From Camelus bactrianus (taxonomy: Eukaryota; Chordata; Mammalia; Artiodactyla; Camelidae), in contig NC_133547.1 of assembly GCF_048773025.1 (NCBI RefSeq), forward strand, positions 9,496,001 through 9,560,000: a DNA stretch of 64,000 nt, written 5' to 3'. Below the pieces are notes generated by a model. The model ran no database searches and had not been told where the DNA came from. It worked only from the letters and a program-made list of their open reading frames with translations. The translations under genes and the position numbers were made by a program. This document shows positions 57,445 through 64,000 of the stretch, one piece after another (the first letter of the stretch is position 1; the number at the start of each line of letters is the position of its first letter).

Positions 57445-57890
57445 TTTGGAATTGAGTAGACTTGAGTTGGCATCTCATGTGGCTGTGTGACCTTGGACAA
57501 ATCACTTGCCCTCTCTGAGCCTCACTTTTATCTTATGTACATGAGCACAGTGACATTTCCCCGACATAGGAGGTGGGAAGCCCATGAGAGGATGAGAAGG
57601 AGGCTCCAGCTCCAGGAAGGGAGCAACAGAGCAGTGGAGTGATTGGAAACAGGGATTTCAGAGCCAGGGAGCATGGCTTGGAGACCAGCCCCACCGTGTG
57701 CTGTGGTGATGACCCTGTCATACCCTGTCTGAGACTCACTTGCTTTGTCTGTAAAATGGGGGTGGTTCTCCTTTCCTCAATGGGTACAGTGAGGATGATG
57801 TAACACGTAAGAAATCTAGTGTAGAGGGTGGCACATGGACAGCCCTCAATAGACAAGATTTGAACTCAGGTCTGCTACTATTATTGCTAA
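57445..57890 (+). mobile_element. MIR SINE fragments
   Basis: gtgaccttggacaaatcact and tctgtaaaatgggggtgg belong to two nearby forward MIR pieces. Confidence 0.6.
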
Positions 57891-58764
57891 TTGTAGTAAT
57901 ATGGTAGGTGGCTTTGTGTTGACACGGTTGTGTGTCACAGAAGCACTGAATGTCCCTCAAATGTTAGCTATATCCACACAGGAGCACTATTCATACTCAT
58001 TTTAAGCAGATGAGTCTCAGAGAGGGTAAGTGACTCGCCTAGGGTCACACCAGTACCCTTTGCCTACCATCTGTCAGGATTCTCCAGTGAAAGAAAGTGT
58101 TGGATCTTATTTACAAATGCATCATGGATTTCTGAGGGTTGAGACCCTTCACCCACTTCTCTGCATTTGGAAGGTGTTTTTTTTTTTTTTCTCTGAAAAG
58201 GAGCAAAAATAAGCTGCATGTGTAGAAGACATATTTTGGAGTATCTGCCCAGTTTATAAACCAAAACCTCTCCCCCCCTTTTTTTTCTGAGTACTGAGTC
58301 TCCATAGACAAGGAGCTGGAGCTCTGATTGTACAGAACATCTCTTACCCTTACCCCAGCTACAGTGATAGGGCCTGTATTGACACCTGTCCCAAGTGAGC
58401 CAATCAGATACCTTCTCCAGGGGGTTCAGAAATCAGGCAAAGGGATGCTGGCTAAGTTGGGCTGTTCCTCTGAACATGAGCATTGGGGATTTAGAAGCTA
58501 TGGGATGGTGCCTTTCTCCATGTGGACCAAGAAGCATTGAGTGCCCATTTGCAGAGAGACACAGAGAACTGTGAATTCTATGTTCCTGGAGAAGAGGTTT
58601 ACAAAGGCTGAGGGGTCGGGGACTGAGAGAGGCAGTGAGCAACTGCCCTGGTTCCAGCAGCTCTTCTGCTTTCTGAAAACACGCTCGAGGCTTTGGTGGC
58701 AGATTACAAGAATAGCCACAGATTTTTCTCTTCCCATCAAGGATGAGGTCATTTCCCTACCCCT

Positions 58765-59156
58765 CACCATGTGACTTGCTTTGGCCAGTAGAATGTGGCA
58801 TAAGTGATATGTGCCTGTTCTTAACCTTGGCCCTAAGAGGCATTGCAGTTCTGCTCTCATTCTTGGAATCCTGCCTCTGTCTTGTGAGTATGCCTGGGTT
58901 TGCCTGCTAGGGAATGAGAGATGACATAGAAGAGTGGCTAGTTGACACAGCTGAGGCTATCCTAGTCCAGACAGCCCCTAGGCAACCTGCCAACTGACCA
59001 AAGATGCATAAGTGAGCCTGGCAGAGACCAGAAGAACTGCCCAGCTGACCCTGGCCCACACTGATAACCTGTAGAATTGTATGCTAAATAAATGGCTGTT
59101 GTTTCAAGCCACTAACTTTTGGGGATAGTTTGTTACACAGCACGTGCTAACTGATA
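58765..59156 (+). mobile_element. Old LTR-like fossil
   Basis: Related to 7755-8115: gtgacttgctttggccagta at one end and tgtttcaagccactaact at the other. Broken. Confidence 0.45.
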
Positions 59157-59550
59157 AAGCCTTCAATTCCTGGAACTCTTCCTGGGTCCTTATATTAAAT
59201 TCCTTAAATTTCTAAATTCCCTGTGTTTTTTCTTGAGCGACTTCAGTGAATTTCTTTTGCTTGTAGCCCAAGAGTTTCAAGAAATATAGACTGCTTGTTT
59301 ATGTGGCTCCCAGGGACTTGGTGAGATGAGCAGATGGGGTATTGGTAGATGGCAAGAGGAGATGAGAGCAGTCCCTGGGGTTTTCAACAAGATGGGGACA
59401 TCCCAGAGACAAATGATCCGGAAGCCAGGAGGAAGGAGCTCCCAGGAACTTCCTCTTGTCCCCAGCCCCGGGATTCTCCCCACCCCACTGCCTGTTCCTG
59501 GTATTACCTCTTGGGCTGATAGACAAGTGCCCACACTTCAGATGCACATT

Positions 59551-59552
<2 letters not shown>

Positions 59553-59581
<29 letters not shown>
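59553..59581 (+). repeat. (TTTTG)n simple repeat
   Basis: Short run of ttttg units ending in a T run. Confidence 0.85.
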
Positions 59582-60103
59582 GCTACCCAACATATCCTGT
59601 CATGTAATAGCAGAGAGTAGTTCTAGTAATGCTTGAATTATTAAAAATGGTACTATAACCTCTACCTTCTCTTGGAGCTGTGTTTATGAGACTTCATGCT
59701 TTTGTGATTTATCCATATTTGTTCCATTACTGTGTAGTATCTCTCTGTGGAACCCACTGTGAGAAAATACAATAAATTTGATTGAAAAACAATTTGGGAG
59801 CATCAATAAAAGCTGAAGATACACATATTCTATAACTGAAATTCCACTCTAATTATCCACTGAACAGAAATGTTCACAATGGGTTCCACAAAATGTATAT
59901 TTTGAAACAGGATATTGTAAAACAGCTGTCAGTATTTTTGAGTACACACAAAAATTCATGGTTAAGATCTGCTTGCAATTATCTCCTTTTGTCTAGAGTC
60001 ATTTATTTGTTTTTTAGTTTTAGTCAATTTATTTAAACTGAAAAAAAAAACCCAAAATGGTTCAACCATTTCTTCGTCTGCCACACCTACAAGGAAGAGA
60101 GAA

Positions 60104-60142
60104 AAATAACAACAATAGCAATAATAATAGTAATAATAATAA
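60104..60142 (+). repeat. (AAT)n-type microsatellite
   Basis: Imperfect aataacaat/aat/agt trinucleotides next to a MIR-like fragment. Confidence 0.85.
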
Positions 60143-61170
60143 AATGTGGCCAACGTTCATTGAAGGCTCACCATGTGCCAAGCATTATTTACAATATTTT
60201 ACTTTTACCATATTAGTTAATCCACATACCTACCCTTTGAGGTAGGTGTTACATTACCATTATCCCTGTTCTACAGATGGGGCACAGAGCCATTAAAGGA
60301 TTCACCCGAAGTCCCACAAGGTAGCATATGGCAGAGCTGGGATAAGCCAAAGGAGCCAGGCCTTAACTGCAAACCACGGGGAGGGTCAAGACAGCCATGC
60401 TTGTCCTCGGGACCTCACCTCCAAGGTCACAGCTGATTGGACAAGGCTGGTTCCTTCTGGACGACGTCAGCATCGGTCTATCCTAACAGGTGTTGGCCAA
60501 GGTGGCGGGAGGACAGGAAGGGATCCCTCCTGCCACTCATAGAGGTAGGGACTCCAGGTAGTCTGGGTGAGGATTTTCACACCAGCCTGATTTCTCACCT
60601 TTCTCTTCTAAGAACCTAACTTTAGAGTTGTCTCTGGGTCTGATACAAGATCAGCTCTTTGTCAGCGTCATGTCCTTGATGAGTTGATGGATTTCTCTGA
60701 GATTTAGTTCTACTCATGTGGAAAATGAGCACAAGAACAGTCCCCATCCATGAGAGTTGTTGTGACTTGTCTGAGGGCATGGGAAATTGGAGCCACAGTG
60801 ACAAAGGTGATGTGGGTGATTCAGGCAGCAGCCTGGCCCTCCCCTATTCCCCAACTCTAAAGGTTCCATACAACACTCACGGACTGGAGACCTGGCCCCA
60901 GGCCCTCCCAGCTGGTCCACGAGGCCTTTCCAAACCATTTCAACATGCAGATTTCTCTTCCTCAGTACATAAGCTACCAAGGCTTGTATTGTCAATGGTG
61001 GAGAAGAAGCACTGAGGGTTAGGGGCTAGAACCAAGAGTGAGGCAGGGTTCAGGGTTCGAACCCCTCTTAAACTGTGGGGTCTGGAGCCAGTCCCTTCTC
61101 TCTGAGTCTTAGTTTCCTCTTTGACACAAAATGAGATCTTCACTCCTACTCCACCCCACCTCCTGCCGAG

Positions 61171-61327
61171 CTCTTGTGGAGATTAAATAATGTTTAATAA
61201 GCACATACTAGGCGCTCAATCCACAGTAGGATAGTACAGTATTATCATCCTCTTGTGGAGATTAAATAATGTTTAGTAAGCACATACTAGGCACTTAATC
61301 CACAGTAGGATAGTACAGTATTATTGT
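61171..61327. repeat. Tandem duplication, 79-bp unit, two copies
   Basis: Copies begin at 61171 and 61250 (ctcttgtggagattaaataa). Only three mismatches are seen over about 74 comparable bases, so the duplication is much younger than the MIR fragment it lies in. Confidence 0.9.
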
Positions 61328-61373
61328 AATAGTTAATTTAATCTAAGATTAAAATGAAAATCAGATGTAAGTG

Positions 61374-61955
61374 AGATTCCATCCCTCCTCTTTCCTAAAT
61401 CCTCCATGGCTCCTGTCTCACTCAGAACAAAAGCCAGGTCCTTACATGGCTAACAAGACCTTATGCTGTCTGGTGCCCCACCACTCCTGCCCCCTCTCCA
61501 CCCCTGTTTCCTTCTCTGATTCCATGTCCTATTTCTCTTCCCATTCCTCATGCCACATTGGCCTCTTGGCTGTTTCTTGAACATGCCAGTCAGATCCCAC
61601 CTCAGGGCCTTTGCACTTGCTGTTCCCTCTGCTGGGTATGCCCTTCCCCCAGATCCACTGGCTTCTTCCTTCCTTTCCTTTGCTTAATGTCTTTGCTCCC
61701 ATGTCACTTTCTCAGGGAGGACTTCACTAGCTTAGTTAAATTGTGTCCCAACCCCACACTCCCTGTGCTCCTTCCCAAACTTACCCCGCTCCTTAGCACT
61801 CACCATCAGCAACATACTATTGATGCTTTACTTGGTCATCACGTGTACCATTGGCATATCAACTAGACTGCAAGTTCAGGAGGGCAGGGACTTTCCTCTG
61901 TTTATTCCCATGGTATCCCCAGTGCCTGGCACATGGTAGGGACTCAACAGTTATG
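61374..61955 (+). mobile_element. L2 LINE 3' end
   Basis: One of the best-kept L2 copies here: tcagggcctttgcacttgct, gttccctctgctgggtatg, gcaagttcaggagggcaggg and gtgcctggcacatggtaggg appear in order. Confidence 0.7.
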
Positions 61956-62004
61956 TGTAAAAGGGATGAATAGGGCTCTGACCATATCCCTGGCCCTGCT
62001 ATAA

Positions 62005-62172
62005 AGGCTTTAGAAATATTACCTTGTTTAATCTAAACAACGGCTCTCTGAGGCAGGGGCCGTTATCATCACCCTGACTCTGCAGGTGGGCAAACTGAGG
62101 CACAGAGAGAGGAAGTGACTTGCCCATGGCTTCACTGTGGGTAAGTGACAGAGCTGTAATTTGAACCCAGGT
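62005..62172 (+). mobile_element. MIR SINE, split by a Vic-type SINE
   Basis: ctgactctgcaggtgggcaa, actgaggcacagagagagg and gtgacagagctgtaatttga are the central and 3' part of MIR; the Vic-type SINE follows directly. Confidence 0.6.
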
Positions 62173-62175
62173 CCA

Positions 62176-62300
62176 GGTGGGAAGGTATAGCTCAGTGGTA
62201 TAATGCCTGCTTAGCATGCACGAGGTCCTGGGTTCAATCTCGTACCTCCATTAAAAAAATTAAAAAAAAAAAAAAGAAAACACCTAATACCCTGTCCCCT
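62176..62300 (+). mobile_element. Vic-type tRNA-Ala SINE
   Basis: Forward copy (ggtatagctcagtggtataatg ... ggttcaatct) with an A run and a cctaataccctgtcccc end. It lies about 250 bp from the IGSF23 exon and is inserted in a MIR fragment. Confidence 0.9.
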
Positions 62301-62547
62301 CCCCCAAAAGAGATGGCCCTAGCTCCAGAACCCTCTCCTGTCTCTTTGTTCCCCAGAGGCCACTTTGAGAATGGATGATGGCACATCAGGGGTCAGCGTC
62401 ATCCTTTCTGTTTTTGTCATCCTTTCTGGATGAGCTAAAAGCTCCTTGGGATGAGGCTGTTGGTCTGGCTTCAGTCTCGCTGCAGGGCAAGTTCTGTGCC
62501 TTGTGGGGGCTGAGTGGATGGGAATGAGGGACGGAAAGTACCTTCAC

Positions 62548-62695
62548 TTCTGGATTAAGGTGAAAACTATGCTTCCGATCAGTAACACGATCCCCACAAA
62601 TGCAGCCACGATGAGGGCGATGGCAGATCCTCCTGACAGGGAGAGAGTGGGGTCCGGCCGGACAGGCGCGGGGTCTGTGGGATCCACATTGGCTT
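62548..62695 (-). CDS. IGSF23: IGSF23 membrane exon (partial gene)
   Basis: The acceptor is cggtccccag and the likely donor ATCCAGAA/gtgaag (phase 1 to 2). It encodes EANVDPTDPAPVRPDPTLSL, SGG and the helix AIALIVAAFVGIVLLIGSIV followed by FTLIQ. Human IGSF23 has PMEPDPTLSLSGGAAIGLLA at the same place. IGSF23 is a small Ig-superfamily membrane protein of unclear role. Its Ig and signal exons should lie to the right of the window. The human last exon (LRTDRQRIGICS) was not found to the left. If the donor is not used, the frame stops at a TGA two codons later (IQK-stop). Confidence 0.82.
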
Positions 62696-63029
62696 CTGGG
62701 GACCGAGAGAAGGAGAGACTAGGGAAGCCACCCTCCTTCCATACCCCATCCCAGCTCCTGCCATTCCACCTCTTCCCATCCTCTGGGTCTCCACCCCAGC
62801 TTCTCCCTGTTCTCCTGCCCCAGTCTCTCCCCACCCATCTCCCCACCACACAGAAGCCAGAGGAGTCTTTTTAAAGTTCAAACTTGATCCTGTTCCTTCC
62901 CTGCTCAGAACCTTGCTATGGCTCCCCAGGACTTCACCTTGGCCTTTGAGTCCTTGATGCCTGGCCAGCCTCAGCTATCTCCACCCTCCACCTTTATAAC
63001 GAAGCCCCACTGGATCCTCCTCAATTTTC

Positions 63030-63275
63030 TTTCTTTTTTAAAGTTGAAGTAGAGCCGATTTACAGGGTTGTGTTAATTTCTGGTATATAGCATAGTGATT
63101 CAGTTATATATGCATATATATATATATTCCTTTTCATATTCTTTTTCTTTATAGGCTATTAGAAGGTATTGAATATAGTTCCCTGTGCTAGACAGTAGGT
63201 CCTTGTTGTTTATCTATTTACATATAGTAGTTGGTATCCACAAATCCCGAACTCCCAATTTATCCTTCCCCACCC
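63030..63275 (-). mobile_element. LINE-1 3' end
   Basis: Reverse copy with ttgaagtagagccgatttac, ggtccttgttgtttatc and an (AT)n run at about 63105-63127; in the IGSF23 intron. Confidence 0.72.
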
Positions 63276-63279
63276 CCTT

Positions 63280-63680
63280 GGATTCCACTCAATTGTCTGA
63301 GCTCAGCCCCTCTCTCTCCTACTTCCAGGCCTTTGTCTGGAATGCCCCTGGAGTGCCATTTATGCCATTTTCTCCCCCTTGGGCTGGATAATTCCTGTGT
63401 ATTCTAGAATCAGCTCAGATGTCCCCTCTTCCAGGGAGCCCTTTCTGATTCACTTGCTGAGTTGGATACCCCCTTGGGTCCCACAGACTTTTGAGCTCCC
63501 CCAGCCCAGCCTTGCGCACTCTGGTCATTACCATTTGTGGACAGGTCTGTCCCCTACTGGACTGGGAGTTCTGTGAAGGCAGGGCCAGGGCTGTCTCTGT
63601 CACCAGATGTCCTCAGCACTGCCCAGCATGGACCAGTCATATAATAGGTGCTCAAAAAACATTTTCTGACCAGTTGATGA
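63280..63680 (+). mobile_element. L2 LINE 3' fragment
   Basis: ggcctttgtctggaatgccc, ctgggagttctgtgaaggca and ataataggtgctcaaaaaac fit the L2 3' end. Confidence 0.6.
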
Positions 63681-64000
63681 GTGAGGAAAGGGGTCTTAGA
63701 AGTATTGTCATTCTCAGTAAACATATCAGGGTCACCAGATACTCTGAGATTTAAATTTTTATCTCCCAGTAAATCACTGCAAAACCAAATCCTGAAGCTT
63801 CCACTGAACCCTAGCTGGGGAGAGGAGGCAACTTTTCGGAATGCAGCCAAGCCATGCCCCTTTCCATGCTCTGGGCCTTTGCTTATGCATTCCCTGCTCT
63901 CTAGATCCCTCCCCATCTTCTCTACTGGCCAGCAACTCTGCATCCTTCCAGCTTGCTCCATGCTGCTCATCCTCCATGGATAGAAACATCAAATATAATA

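Larger units (their letters stand above)
49320..62540. other. Repeat-rich stretch between PVR promoter and IGSF23 membrane exon
   Basis: No exon was recognised. It holds MIR fragments (49,520-49,690; 57,445-57,890; 61,060-61,330; 62,005-62,170), L2-like copies, three SINEs and simple repeats. Any downstream IGSF23 exon (3' end) must lie here but I could not find it. Confidence 0.5.

Overview
This is a mammalian nuclear genomic window, most likely from a camelid (camel, llama or alpaca group). Genes are split into exons with GT/AG borders. The window also holds at least fourteen copies of a tRNA-Ala-like SINE (body running from TAGCTCAGTGGTAGAG to GGTTCAATCC, with an AGC anticodon position and a taattacc/C-rich tail). 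I recognise this as the camelid Vic-type SINE. Older mammalian repeats (MIR, L2, LINE-1, Tigger, MER5, LTR fossils) fill the rest.

The order of genes matches the immunoglobulin-superfamily block of human 19q13 (IGSF23 - PVR - CEACAM19 - CEACAM16), here read in reverse, with all three visible genes on the minus strand. Positions 1-9,990 are intergenic, downstream of CEACAM19 towards the expected CEACAM16. CEACAM19 occupies 10,787-26,380 in seven coding exons. It encodes a signal peptide, one V-like Ig domain, a membrane helix and a tyrosine-bearing tail. PVR (CD155) occupies 34,316-49,055 in eight coding exons. It encodes a V-C-C Ig ectodomain, a membrane helix and an ITIM tail, and starts in a CpG island at about 48,830-49,310. 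Positions 49,320-62,540 form a long repeat-rich stretch, and 62,548-62,695 is the membrane exon of IGSF23, whose Ig exons lie beyond the right edge. Coding exons were built by hand from reading frame, splice signals and remembered human proteins. Every junction but one is canonical and all phases agree, giving 412 aa for PVR and 276 aa for CEACAM19.

All three genes encode cell-surface adhesion or recognition proteins. PVR is the ligand of the lymphocyte receptors TIGIT, CD226 and CD96 and a nectin-like adhesion molecule; its tail ITIM (VSYSTV) is kept. CEACAM19 has an activating-type tail with a textbook YxxL-x7-YxxL spacing in this assembly.

I found no clearly new molecular system. The points most worth checking are the CEACAM19 exon-5 acceptor that reads TG instead of AG, the ITAM built across the CEACAM19 exon 6/7 junction, a degenerate minisatellite beside PVR exon 3, an inverted repeat pair in PVR intron 4, and a CpG-rich block in CEACAM19 intron 2 with its own plus-strand splice and poly(A) signals.
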